Shown here piece after piece: positions 1 through 6,079 of a stretch of 7,243 nt of DNA (positions are counted from its first letter, which is position 1; every line of letters begins with the position of its first letter). The stretch lies in the NCBI GenBank assembly GCA_038249115.1, contig JBBRWQ010000129.1, positions 1-7,243 of the forward strand. Reading direction: 5' to 3'. The notes under the pieces are model-generated. The model worked only from the letters and a program-made list of their open reading frames with translations, did not search any database and was not told where the DNA came from. This DNA is from UBA4719 sp038249115. GTDB lineage: Bacteria; Actinomycetota; Actinomycetes; Actinomycetales; Dermatophilaceae. The position numbers and the translations under genes were made by a program.

Positions 1-2
1 GC

Positions 3-128
3 AACACCCCCCAGCCGAAGGCCCCGCCCGCCCAGACGATCACCATCACCGGCCCCTCAAGGACCGGATACAAGAAACGACGACCCCGCACGCAGCCCCA
101 AGAACAGAACCCAGACCTCGGCGACTAA
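3..128 (+). CDS. 3' end of an unrecognised gene (left edge)
   Basis: An open frame enters from the left edge and stops at TAA 126-128, giving a 41-residue C-terminal tail. The tail is rich in Pro, Gln, Thr and basic residues, with a KKRRPR cluster followed by an acidic end (NPDLGD). Of the three plus-strand frames this one has the strongest G/C preference at third positions, as expected for coding DNA of such an organism, and it stops 16 bp before the convergent oxidoreductase ends. I do not recognise the product. Tails of this composition are often disordered and carry little family information. The neighbouring sequence to the left would decide whether this is a real gene. Confidence 0.4.
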   Translation, partial: NTPQPKAPPAQTITITGPSRTGYKKRRPRTQPQEQNPDLGD

Positions 129-144
129 CTAAGTGGTATTGGGC

Positions 145-1395
145 CTAGGACAGAGCAGCGTGTATGGCCATGGCCGTACGGTTGCCTGAGATGAGGGCAC
201 CCTGGATTGAGGGAGTGTCACGGTGGTCCCCGCAGACGAAGACCCCCTCGCCCAGGGCCACCGTCGAGCGGGCACGCAGCGGTGGGAGCATCACCGGCAG
301 GGCGAGGGGGATGCGGTGCCGGATGATGGTTCGCCACCCGGGGGTGCCGCAGCCATAGATCTCGCCAATGTGTCGCAGCACCTCGGCTTCGGGCGCGTCG
401 CCATCTGGTCGATCGAGCAGGCAGGTGGCCTCCACGAGGTGGCGCCCTGGTGGGGCGTAGGAAGGGGCGGCAGCACTGACGACCGAGGTGTTCCACACCG
501 GGCCGCGCGGCATGTGGCCAGCTCGGCGCCCGTCCACGGCTACCAGCGGCAGGTTCGAGGGTGCCTGCGGTGCCTCAAACCACCAGGTCACGAGTCCCTT
601 CGTGGCGGGCTCTGGCAGCGGGGTGAGCCGGGCGGCCGTTACCGGGTCCGTCGCCACGACCACAGCGCGGGCGCGCCACGTCGACCCGCCGGCAACCACG
701 GCGACCTCACGGCCACCATCGGCGATCACCGCCTCGACCGGAGTGCCCAGCTGCACCTGAGGCAGCCGTGCCGCCAGCTGTGCGGGGAGGGCGCCCATTC
801 CGTGCTCGGGCAGGCCCGGGCGCCCGAGAGCAAACATCCGCACAAGGAGCTTGGCGAAGTTCGCCGACGACCCGCCGTAGCTGTCGACGAGCACTCCGGC
901 AAGGAAGGGGTCCAGGATCTCCTGCCGGATCCGACCGACCACACCGGCCGCATCAAGGGACTGCGCCAGTGTCATGTCGGGGGCACGCACGACAGCACGC
1001 GGGTTGACCAGGACCCGTGCGGCCCAGTGGCCGAGGGCGGTGAGCTCGCCGGGTCGTAGGTAGCCGCTGCGCAGCGTCTGGGGGAGTAGGCGCGGCTCGC
1101 GGAACGGGTCAGCGACGACGCGCAGACCGTCGTCTCTTCTGACCATCACTCCCGCGCCGAAGGACTGCAGGGCCAGCGCGTCGAGGTCGACCCAGCGACG
1201 GACGGCCGGGTAGGCCGGGTTGAGCACCTGGAAACCGCGGTCGCACTGGAACCCGTTGACGACGTCGGTGCGCACCCTGCCACCGACGACGTCCGCGGCT
1301 TCGAGGACGACTACCTCGCGGCCGAGCTCGGTCAGCGCGACGGCGCAGCGCAGCCCGGCCAAGCCGGCGCCGACGACCAGGACGTCAGCGACCAT
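145..1395 (-). CDS. FAD-dependent oxidoreductase (amine oxidase / phytoene desaturase-like)
   Basis: This encodes a 416-residue flavoprotein. The N-terminus has a Rossmann dinucleotide fold: VVGAGLAGL around residues 7-15, the ribose-binding acidic residue E32 at the end of the second strand, and the GGRVRT motif at 38-43 typical of the monoamine oxidase/protoporphyrinogen oxidase/phytoene desaturase superfamily. The C-terminus has the second flavin-contacting motif, GD at 389-390 followed by SIQGALISG at 396-404. Both ends and the length suit a complete, functional enzyme. The family oxidises amines, carotenoids or porphyrinogens; nothing here fixes the substrate, and there is no carotenoid or haem gene nearby. 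No signal peptide or membrane segment is seen, so it is probably cytoplasmic. The ATG at 1395 has no clear Shine-Dalgarno of its own, but lies inside the end of a short upstream frame (1385-1507) that has one, so coupled translation is possible. Confidence 0.88.
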   Translation of the reverse strand: MVADVLVVGAGLAGLRCAVALTELGREVVVLEAADVVGGRVRTDVVNGFQCDRGFQVLNPAYPAVRRWVDLDALALQSFGAGVMVRRDDGLRVVADPFREPRLLPQTLRSGYLRPGELTALGHWAARVLVNPRAVVRAPDMTLAQSLDAAGVVGRIRQEILDPFLAGVLVDSYGGSSANFAKLLVRMFALGRPGLPEHGMGALPAQLAARLPQVQLGTPVEAVIADGGREVAVVAGGSTWRARAVVVATDPVTAARLTPLPEPATKGLVTWWFEAPQAPSNLPLVAVDGRRAGHMPRGPVWNTSVVSAAAPSYAPPGRHLVEATCLLDRPDGDAPEAEVLRHIGEIYGCGTPGWRTIIRHRIPLALPVMLPPLRARSTVALGEGVFVCGDHRDTPSIQGALISGNRTAMAIHAALS

Positions 1396-1507
1396 GGCCG
1401 ATCAGGGGGGTCTTGCGGCCGCAGGATGCCCTCATGGCTGAAGCGTAGTGGCCGCCTCCGGCAGGCACACTCGCCACTTGCAAGACCATCATGAACAGAG
1501 CCACCAT
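1385..1507 (-). CDS. possible 40-aa small ORF / leader overlapping the oxidoreductase start
   Basis: An ATG at 1507 is preceded by a perfect AGGAGG (1514-1519) with a 6-nt spacer, the best ribosome-binding site in the window. The frame runs 40 codons (beginning MVALFMMVLQVASVPA) and ends with TGA at 1385-1387, overlapping the first codons of the FAD oxidoreductase in another frame. Because the oxidoreductase lacks an obvious Shine-Dalgarno, ribosomes finishing this short frame could restart on its ATG. The first 15 residues are hydrophobic; the rest shows no recognisable domain. Alternatives are a chance frame, or the remnant of a gene whose body was lost. Existence as a protein is inferred only from the ribosome-binding site and the overlap. 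Confidence 0.35.
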   Translation of the reverse strand: MVALFMMVLQVASVPAGGGHYASAMRASCGRKTPLIGHGR

Positions 1508-1513
1508 GGCGAA

Positions 1514-1519
1514 CCTCCT
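1514..1519 (-). promoter_or_regulatory. strong Shine-Dalgarno AGGAGG
   Basis: Reading the minus strand, AGGAGG sits 6 nt before the ATG at 1507. It matches the 16S anti-Shine-Dalgarno fully. It is the only such site between the oleate hydratase remnant and the oxidoreductase, so it probably loads ribosomes for the short frame and possibly, by coupling, for the oxidoreductase. Confidence 0.5.
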
Positions 1520-1527
1520 ATGACTGG

Positions 1528-1580
1528 GCCGGTCCGAGCACCGGCTTGGCCATCAGAAAGTCCCCACAGGTGGCCACCTG
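1528..1580 (-). promoter_or_regulatory. two inverted repeats between the oleate hydratase remnant and the oxidoreductase
   Basis: Two inverted repeats lie in the 88-bp gap. GCCGGT-N6-ACCGGC (1528-1545) can fold into a 6-bp hairpin just upstream of the Shine-Dalgarno at 1514-1519. CAGGTGGCCACCTG (1567-1580) is a perfect 14-bp palindrome 16 bp after the oleate hydratase stop codon. Neither is followed by a T-run on the minus strand, so they are poor intrinsic terminators. A dimeric regulator site, or an RNA hairpin in the oxidoreductase leader, is equally possible. The function is not shown by the sequence. Confidence 0.35.
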
Positions 1581-1595
1581 GACAGTCAGGCGCGC

Positions 1596-2750
1596 CTACT
1601 TGAAAGCGGCCTGGAGCGCCTTGAGCCCGACCTTCGGGTCATGCAGACCCTGGTAGATCGGCGGGATTGGCCGGTCGACGCCGAAGAACGTGGACACCGC
1701 GTGCACGGCCCCGTGGATCGAGTACTCCACGGTGAACACGACGTCCCCGGGGAGCTCGGTGAACTGACCGAGGAACGCGAAGTTCTGCGATCCTTCGGGG
1801 ATCACCTTGGGGCGGTCTTCCGGCACTCGGCGGCTGAACAGGGCCGACGCGTAGGGCATCATCACGGTGGTGACGTCAGTGGGGGCGAGGACCTCGTCCA
1901 GGATGTCCTCGAAGCCGAGCTGGTGGACGAGCTCGGTGAGCACCTCCGTGCCGGTCGCCTGCGACATCTTCTTCCTGACGCAGTCACCCTCGTTGTCGAG
2001 CTCGAAGCCGTAGCCCCACAACGTGTAGGTGTTCTCGGGCAGATTGGGGAAGTGCGGCTGTGCCGGCACGACCATCGACAGGTGCCAGCCCGACTCGATG
2101 AACGTGGTCAGCGCTCCGGTGCCAGGTTCGTTGCCGGTGTATTTGATGATGCGCTTGAGCAGCGTGTCGCTGTGCATCGTCAGCGTGAAGGACTCCCACT
2201 TGTTCTCGTCGATGTTGCCGAAGAAGGTGTTGGGCCGTCCGAAGTCCGGCGCCTTCTTGGCGATCTCCTCCCACAGCGACCAGCCGTGGTCGACGCGCCC
2301 GCGGACCAGAGGCGGCACGGTGTCGTTGTTCCCATAGGTGCTGTCGGCCGTGATGGACCCGATGGTGATGAAAGTGAAGTCGTTCCTGCCCAGCTCGATG
2401 GTCGAGCTGCCTTGCGGGTCATCGACATACAGGCAGGTGGCGCGTCGTCGCTCGCGGGGTCCGGCGAAGTCGACATCGGTCACGCGGGTGCCGAAGCGGA
2501 CGTCGACGCCCTGGGCCACCAGCCAGCGCTGCAGCGGCACGATCATCGAGTCGTACTGGTTGTACTTCGTCCGGCAGATCCCACCGACCGTGTCGAGGAG
2601 GTCGAACTCCTGGACGAAGCGCAGGAAGTAGCGGCGCAGCTCAATGGCCGAGTGCCACTTCTGGAAGGCGAACATGGTCCGCCACATCTGCCAGAAGTTG
2701 GTCTCGAAGAAGTGCTCGCCGAAGATCTCGTCGATGCGGCGAGCCCCGAG
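1596..2750 (-). pseudogene. ohyA: oleate hydratase, 5'-truncated
   Basis: The encoded protein is clearly the C-terminal two-thirds of an oleate hydratase (FAD-dependent fatty acid double-bond hydratase, making 10-hydroxystearate from oleate). Characteristic family stretches are NFWQMWRTMFAFQKWHSA, the RRYFLRFVQEF segment, FTFITIGSITADSTYGN and the near-C-terminal FAFLGQFTELPGDVVFTVEYS. The C-terminus is complete. The first ATG in frame (2687) gives 363 residues, but recognisable family sequence (LGARRIDEIFGEHFFETNF) continues upstream to about 2750. It then gives way to unrelated residues and a stop at 2784-2786, with no start codon in between. Family members usually have about 530-650 residues and begin with a GxGxxG flavin-binding Rossmann motif, which is missing, so roughly 150-200 residues have been lost. 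Without the flavin-binding fold and the N-terminal part of the active site, activity is unlikely. No internal frameshift is seen in what remains. Confidence 0.85.
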
Positions 2751-2764
2751 GAATCTGGACCCTT

Positions 2765-2843
2765 GTTGGGAGTTGACAGGTTCTCACCCGGTTGGGAGAT
2801 CACCACTTTGAGGGAGGACCCGGGTCCCGAGGATGCCTACACT
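2765..2843 (+). promoter_or_regulatory. putative promoter/operator region upstream of the 87-aa protein
   Basis: This stretch lies between the broken end of the oleate hydratase and the plus-strand gene at 2909. It holds a direct repeat GTTGGGAG (2765-2772 and 2791-2798), a perfect -35-like TTGACA (2773-2778) between the two copies, a perfect palindrome GGACCCGGGTCC (2816-2827), and a -10-like TACACT (2838-2843). No pair of hexamers has an ideal 16-18 bp spacing, so I cannot assign one promoter. Transcription of the downstream gene from TACACT with the palindrome just upstream as an operator is the simplest reading. The repeat could instead belong to the end of an insertion that truncated the oleate hydratase. 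Confidence 0.35.
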
Positions 2844-2908
2844 GACAAAACGAGGGGCCGTCTCGTGGCGTCAGCCGGTCGCCGCATCCTCGCTGAAAGA
2901 GGTGCATC

Positions 2909-3172
2909 ATGCCCACCGTAATCGCCCATCACGACGTGAAGGACACAAAGCACTGGCTTGCCTCGCCGAAGCGCGAAGAGGTCTTCGGGCCCCTCGGCGT
3001 CACCAACATCCGGACCTTCATCGACCCACAGAACCCGACCCGAGTGGCAGTGCTTATGGACGTTGCAGACATGGACGTCCTCATGGCCGCGATGCAGAAC
3101 GAGACGATGGCCGACGCGATGGCATATGACGGCGTGCTGGGCGAAACGTTGGTGATCCTCGTCGAGGCGTAG
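2909..3172 (+). CDS. small conserved-looking protein, probable alpha/beta-barrel (ABM-like) fold
   Basis: This is an intact 87-residue protein with ATG at 2909 and an AAGAGG ribosome-binding site (2897-2902) spaced 6 nt away. It begins MPTVIAHHDVKDTKHWLASP and ends GVLGETLVILVEA. The alternation of short strands and helices, with an F/L-rich centre (NIRTFIDPQNPTRVAVLMDV) and an amphipathic helix (MDVLMAAMQNETMADAMAYD), resembles the ferredoxin-like dimeric alpha/beta-barrel proteins found as small stand-alone proteins in actinomycetes. No catalytic residues are assignable and I know no established function for this subgroup. There is no signal peptide or membrane segment. It is transcribed away from the oleate hydratase remnant and seems to have its own upstream control region. 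The fold is inferred from pattern; the coding call itself is well supported. Confidence 0.75.
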   Translation: MPTVIAHHDVKDTKHWLASPKREEVFGPLGVTNIRTFIDPQNPTRVAVLMDVADMDVLMAAMQNETMADAMAYDGVLGETLVILVEA

Positions 3173-3204
3173 TTCCCTCTCGGGGGCTTCGCGATCGGCT
3201 GATT

Positions 3205-3966
3205 TTGCCCCGAAGGGCGTCAGCCCGCGTCGCGATTACCGAACCCTGCACGGTGACGACCGACGGTGCGGCAGGGGCCACGACTTGTGCCGTGGGGCGT
3301 TCCGCTATCGGGACGGTGGACCTTTCGGACATGACCGCTGTCAAGGCGGGAACCCTGGCAAGTGGCGCGCTCGAACTCCCCACCCCCGACCCCGTCCTGA
3401 TCGTGCATCCAACGACCTTTCAGTACACAGGGACTGCGGACCCCTCAGCACCTGGGGGAATGTCGGCTATCTATCGGGATCTTGTCGCCGACAACGACCG
3501 CACCAGGCAGGTCGTGTCCGACGTTGTGGCGGCACTAGACAGAGGAAGGAACTGCCTGGTTCTGACCCAATGGACGGCCCACGTCGAGCGGCTTGCTGAG
3601 GAACTACGCAGCGAAGGTCACGACCCCGTCTTATTGCGAGGTGGGATGGGGGTCAAAGCCGGAGCAGCCGCGCTGCAACTATTGGAGCCCCGCGCCGGTG
3701 GCCAGCCGCTTCTGGTAGTGGCGACTGGCCCGTACGTCGGGGAGGGTTTCGACTGCCCGGCGCTCGACACCCTTTTTCTGGCGGCCCCGATCGCCTTCAA
3801 GGGCCGACTGGTCCAGTACGCCGGTCGCATTCTGCGAGCCCACCCGGGCAAGATCACTGCCGAGGTCCATCACTATTACGACATCGCCACCGGCGTGCTC
3901 GCATCCTCCCTCGCCAAGCGCGCGCCCGGATACACCAGTTTGGGCTTCCCCGACCCTCGTCGATGA
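3205..3966 (+). pseudogene. C-terminal fragment of a DEAD/DEAH-box (SF2) helicase
   Basis: The frame is open from 3205 (253 codons from a TTG; an ATG lies at 3331), but family-like sequence starts only about 3394, at LIVHPTTF (residues 65-72). From there it is the second RecA-like domain of a superfamily 2 helicase: motif IV region CLVLTQWTAHVERLAEEL (117-134), motif V region VVATGPYVGEGFDCPALDTL (171-190), and motif VI QYAGRILR (204-211) with its arginines. It ends SSLAKRAPGYTSLGFPDP, as complete relatives do. Motifs I (Walker A) and II (DExx) are absent and nothing resembling them lies upstream, so it cannot hydrolyse ATP alone. The first 60 residues are low-information and probably fusion junk. 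The closest full-length relatives I recall are large helicases from mobile and defence loci, some with an N-terminal primase-like (TOTE conflict) part; that assignment is from memory and tentative. The start choice is unreliable and there is no good ribosome-binding site at 3205. Confidence 0.72.
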
Positions 3967-3975
3967 CGCAGCCAT

Positions 3976-4069
3976 CGTTACGTTTAGCACACCTTTGGCA
4001 GGGTTGAACTTTCGTCGGGGCGAAGCAGTATGCGCATAGGCAAGAAGTTAACGTTACGTTCAGCGTAAC
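3976..4069 (+). promoter_or_regulatory. AbiE operator/promoter region with repeated CGTTACGTT motifs
   Basis: Two direct repeats, CGTTACGTTTAGC (3976-3988) and CGTTACGTTCAGC (4052-4064), match at 12 of 13 positions and lie 76 bp apart. The second overlaps a perfect inverted repeat GTTACG-N5-CGTAAC (4053-4069) and the odd palindrome AACGT-T-ACGTT (4050-4060). A possible -35 TTGAAC (4004-4009) with an AGTATG-like -10 (4027-4032, 17-bp spacing) lies between them. The stretch is visibly richer in A/T than its surroundings. Characterised AbiEi antitoxins repress their own promoter by binding paired repeats upstream of the operon, so these elements are the natural candidate binding sites. Site assignment is inferred from pattern and position only. 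Confidence 0.5.
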
Positions 4070-4101
4070 TTTCTGAGTATCGCTGTGAGGAGTTGAGCGC
4101 T

Positions 4102-4896
4102 GTGGCGACTCGCACGTTGGACCTGCTCGACGACCTGGTCGCCCGTGGCCGTGCCGCGATCACGACTTCAGAAGCCGCAGACTTGCTCGGCATCCCGGAG
4201 GACCAGGTACGCGTGCGTATGCACCGCTACGTGCAGCAGGGTCGGGTCATCGCCCCGGCACGCGGCCTTTGGGTTCCGGTTCCACCACAGCACCGGATCT
4301 ACGGCAGCCTGCCCGGGCTGCAAATAATCGACTTGCTCATGCGTTATCTCGATCGTGACTACTACGTCGGCTGGCTGTCGGCAGCCGAGGTTCATGGCGT
4401 GGCTCACCAGGCCCCGCAGGTCCTGCAGGTCGCGGTCAGTGCGGCGGTGCAGGACCGTGCCTTCGGTCGAGTCCGGCTCCAGTTCGCCACCCGCGCCCGG
4501 GTCGCCGATGTGCCGCGCGAGCAGCGGACCGCCCCGACCGGCCTTCTGTGGGTTGCCACCCCTGCGACAACCGTTCTGGACCTGGTCGATGACCCCGGTC
4601 GCTCGGGTGGGCTGAGCAACGCAGCGACCGTCATCGCAGAGCTCGCCGACGACGGCAGACTCAGCCACGGCGCGTTGGCAGACGCCGCACGGCACTTTCC
4701 GATCACCACCGTCCGGCGCCTCGGCTGGCTGCTCGACTTCCTCGAGTTGCCCGTCCTCACACGTGGCCTGCAGCAGCTTGCCGGCGAACACCGCCGCGAC
4801 CCGATCACTGCATTGGACAGGCACAGCCCGCCAGGGGGCGTCGTCGACCAAGGGTGGCGGGTCGCTGTCAACACCGAGCTGGACCCCGACCTGTGA
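4102..4896 (+). CDS. abiEi: type IV toxin-antitoxin antitoxin / transcriptional repressor AbiEi
   Basis: This is a 264-residue antitoxin of the AbiE (type IV) system. An N-terminal winged helix-turn-helix spans roughly residues 3-61: helices over RTLDLLDDLVARG and TTSEAADLLGIPEDQVRVRM, then the wing RYVQQGRVIAPARGLWVPVP. The following body (GSLPGLQIIDLLMRYLDRDYYVGWLSAAEVHG and on) is the conserved AbiEi C-terminal domain that counteracts the toxin. In characterised members the antitoxin does not bind the toxin stably and also represses the operon. I chose GTG 4102 over the in-frame TTG 4093 because GAGGAG (4087-4092) is 9 nt from the GTG but directly abuts the TTG. The gene is followed without a gap by the toxin: its TGA (4894-4896) overlaps the toxin GTG, indicating translational coupling. 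Residue order and length look complete. Confidence 0.88.
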   Translation: MATRTLDLLDDLVARGRAAITTSEAADLLGIPEDQVRVRMHRYVQQGRVIAPARGLWVPVPPQHRIYGSLPGLQIIDLLMRYLDRDYYVGWLSAAEVHGVAHQAPQVLQVAVSAAVQDRAFGRVRLQFATRARVADVPREQRTAPTGLLWVATPATTVLDLVDDPGRSGGLSNAATVIAELADDGRLSHGALADAARHFPITTVRRLGWLLDFLELPVLTRGLQQLAGEHRRDPITALDRHSPPGGVVDQGWRVAVNTELDPDL

Positions 4897-5681
4897 TCCC
4901 CACCAACGACATCACAACCTGGGCACACAACGCACCCTGGCCGACCGCGGACCAGGTCGCGCAGGACCTGCTTCTGTCTCAGATGATCTGCCTCATCGCA
5001 GGCGACGACTACCTCGGCGAAGAGCTCGTCTTCCGAGGGGGCACCTGCCTACACAAGCTGTATCTGCATCCGGCGCGCCGTTATTCCGAAGACCTCGACT
5101 ATGTGCGCCGCACCTCCGGTGGCATCGGCAAGGTCACCAGGGCCATCGGCACCATCGGCACCATCGGCCTGAGCCTGGGCTACGACGTGCGCACCAAGAT
5201 ATCGGCCCAGTCCAAGGTGTATCTGCGCTACACCGCCGAATCCGGCACAACCCGCAAGATCAAGATTGAGGTCAACACTCACGAACGATCCCCGGCGACG
5301 TCGACCGTCCGCCTGCCGTACGAGGTGACCTCCAACTGGTGGAGTGGGCAGGCCGACGTCCATACATTCGGGCCCGCTGAGCTAATCGCGACCAAGATCC
5401 GCGCCCTCTACCAGCGACGCAAAGGCCGCGACCTGTACGACATGTGGCTGGCCCTCACGGGTCCGAGCCTCGCGCTGACCGGCCCGCAGCTGCTCGCGGT
5501 GTTCGGTCCCTACCGGCCGGCCGGGCTGACCGCCAAGGTCGCGATCAACACCCTGCACGATCATCTCAGGCACCACGACTTTCGCACTGGCACGAACAAC
5601 CTCATCGCGGGCGGCCCATCCGGCTACGACATCGACGCGGCGGCACAGTTGGTGATCGACAACGTGCTCAGCCACCTCTGA
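4893..5681 (+). CDS. abiEii: type IV toxin-antitoxin toxin AbiEii, nucleotidyltransferase
   Basis: This is a 262-residue toxin of the AbiEii/AbiGii nucleotidyltransferase family. The four family motifs are in order: FRGGTCLHKLY (residues 47-57, nucleotide-binding Gly-rich turn), RYSEDLDYV (63-71, metal-binding D67 and D69), KIKIEVNTHE (122-131, third acidic position) and KIRALYQRRKGRDLYDMWLAL (168-188, Lys/Arg and RDLYD). These toxins modify cellular RNA or another target with nucleotides and stop growth; related toxins act on tRNA acceptor ends. The substrate cannot be told from sequence. GTG 4893 shares GTGA with the antitoxin stop and has no independent Shine-Dalgarno; a longer frame from 4854 lies inside the antitoxin gene and is not preferred. 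An in-frame 9-bp repeat (5145-5168) gives IGTIGTIG just after motif II. All catalytic motifs are present, so the toxin should be active, consistent with an intact antitoxin upstream. Confidence 0.88.
   Translation: MIPTNDITTWAHNAPWPTADQVAQDLLLSQMICLIAGDDYLGEELVFRGGTCLHKLYLHPARRYSEDLDYVRRTSGGIGKVTRAIGTIGTIGLSLGYDVRTKISAQSKVYLRYTAESGTTRKIKIEVNTHERSPATSTVRLPYEVTSNWWSGQADVHTFGPAELIATKIRALYQRRKGRDLYDMWLALTGPSLALTGPQLLAVFGPYRPAGLTAKVAINTLHDHLRHHDFRTGTNNLIAGGPSGYDIDAAAQLVIDNVLSHL
5145..5168 (+). repeat. in-frame 9-bp tandem repeat within abiEii
   Basis: ATCGGCACC occurs at 5145-5153 and 5154-5162, followed by a partial ATCGGC at 5163-5168. It encodes IGT-IGT-IG. The unit length keeps frame, so copy-number change would add or remove three residues without breaking the toxin. 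Confidence 0.7.
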
Positions 5682-5854
5682 TCTCATCCCTTGGGGCCCA
5701 CGACTTTGCACAGGTCGGCGGCTGTCTCCGGAGCGCGGCCGCACGACGTCAACGGGGACGAGTTCGAAGCCTCTATCCACATGCGTGCCACATACCGCGA
5801 CGCCGCCCTACAGCCGCCGGGCGAGGCTCTTGCGCCGCCGAATTCGCAGCGCCG

Positions 5855-5880
5855 AAAGTACAGCAGTCATGTACAGCAAC
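5855..5880 (+). repeat. two 13-bp tandem repeats left of the tRNA-Ala scar
   Basis: AAAGTACAGCAGT (5855-5867) is directly followed by CATGTACAGCAAC (5868-5880). They share GTACAGCA in the same register and match the three repeats found at 6080-6118 on the other side of the tRNA fragment. The even period and same orientation suggest binding sites for a protein, most plausibly integrase or excisionase arm sites. Confidence 0.5.
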
Positions 5881-5975
5881 GCCATCGACTGCCACCGGGC
5901 TCCCATGCCTTCGAGCGCACCGATTCGTGCTTAGACAAGCCGGAGCGACCGCCATGCACCGAGTTCGCAACGAGA

Positions 5976-6007
5976 GGGTCAGGGGTTCGAGTCCCCTCAG
6001 CTCCACC
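5976..6007 (+). mobile_element. attachment-site core: 3' end of a tRNA-Ala gene
   Basis: These 32 bp match the 3' end of an actinobacterial tRNA-Ala: the T-arm AGGGG-TTCGAGT-CCCCT (5981-5997), the acceptor strand CAGCTCC (5998-6004) and discriminator A plus CC. The 5' acceptor strand (GGGGCTG expected), the D-arm and an anticodon arm are not found in the 80 bp upstream, so this is not a gene. A duplicated tRNA 3' end is the classic product of site-specific integration by a tyrosine integrase. Given its orientation, the intact tRNA and the integrated element should lie to the left, and the original flank (with terminator) to the right. The identification as tRNA-Ala is by recall of its conserved T-arm and acceptor. 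Confidence 0.75.
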
Positions 6008-6033
6008 GAGAAGAGCGCATAACCGCAGGCCAG

Positions 6034-6067
6034 AGGCCCTCTCCCGATCCGGGAAGAGGGCCTTTCT
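6034..6067 (+). terminator. rho-independent terminator downstream of the tRNA-Ala fragment
   Basis: AGGCCCTCT (6034-6042) and AGAGGGCCT (6055-6063) form a perfect 9-bp stem. Three more pairs (CCC 6043-6045 with GGG 6051-6053) sit beyond a single bulged A. A short T-rich run (TTTCT) follows. It is placed 27 bp after the tRNA 3' end, as expected for the terminator of the original tRNA gene. Confidence 0.75.
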
Positions 6068-6079
6068 AACGTCGCGGGA

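Noticed and set aside
223..1059. 278-codon plus-strand open frame opposite the FAD oxidoreductase
   Set aside because: Antisense shadow; the minus strand carries both flavin motifs and the right codon bias.
1641..2921. 426-codon plus-strand open frame opposite oleate hydratase
   Set aside because: It is the antisense shadow of clear oleate hydratase sequence; its composition and lack of domains are typical of GC-rich antisense frames.
3207..3218. GCCC-CGAA-GGGC hairpin as a terminator of the 87-aa gene
   Set aside because: The T-run precedes rather than follows the stem on the plus strand, and the minus strand is followed by A residues, so it fits neither direction.
4168..4851. 227-codon minus-strand frame opposite AbiEi
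   Set aside because: Antisense shadow with no recognisable domain; the plus strand has the winged helix and the operon coupling.
1..5975. An integrase, transposase or recombinase gene
   Set aside because: None of the frames shows integrase (R..HxxR..Y) or DDE transposase motifs; the enzyme that made the tRNA scar is outside this window or lost.
5925..6007. A complete tRNA gene ending at 6007
   Set aside because: Only the T-arm and 3' acceptor strand are present. No matching 5' acceptor strand, D-arm or anticodon arm can be drawn in the preceding 80 bp.
5976..6007. 3' end of tmRNA (ssrA)
   Set aside because: tmRNA shares the CAGCTCCACC end, but the GGGTC before the T-stem and the AGGGG-TTCGAGT-CCCCT arm fit actinobacterial tRNA-Ala(GGC) better by recall. 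tmRNA is not fully excluded.
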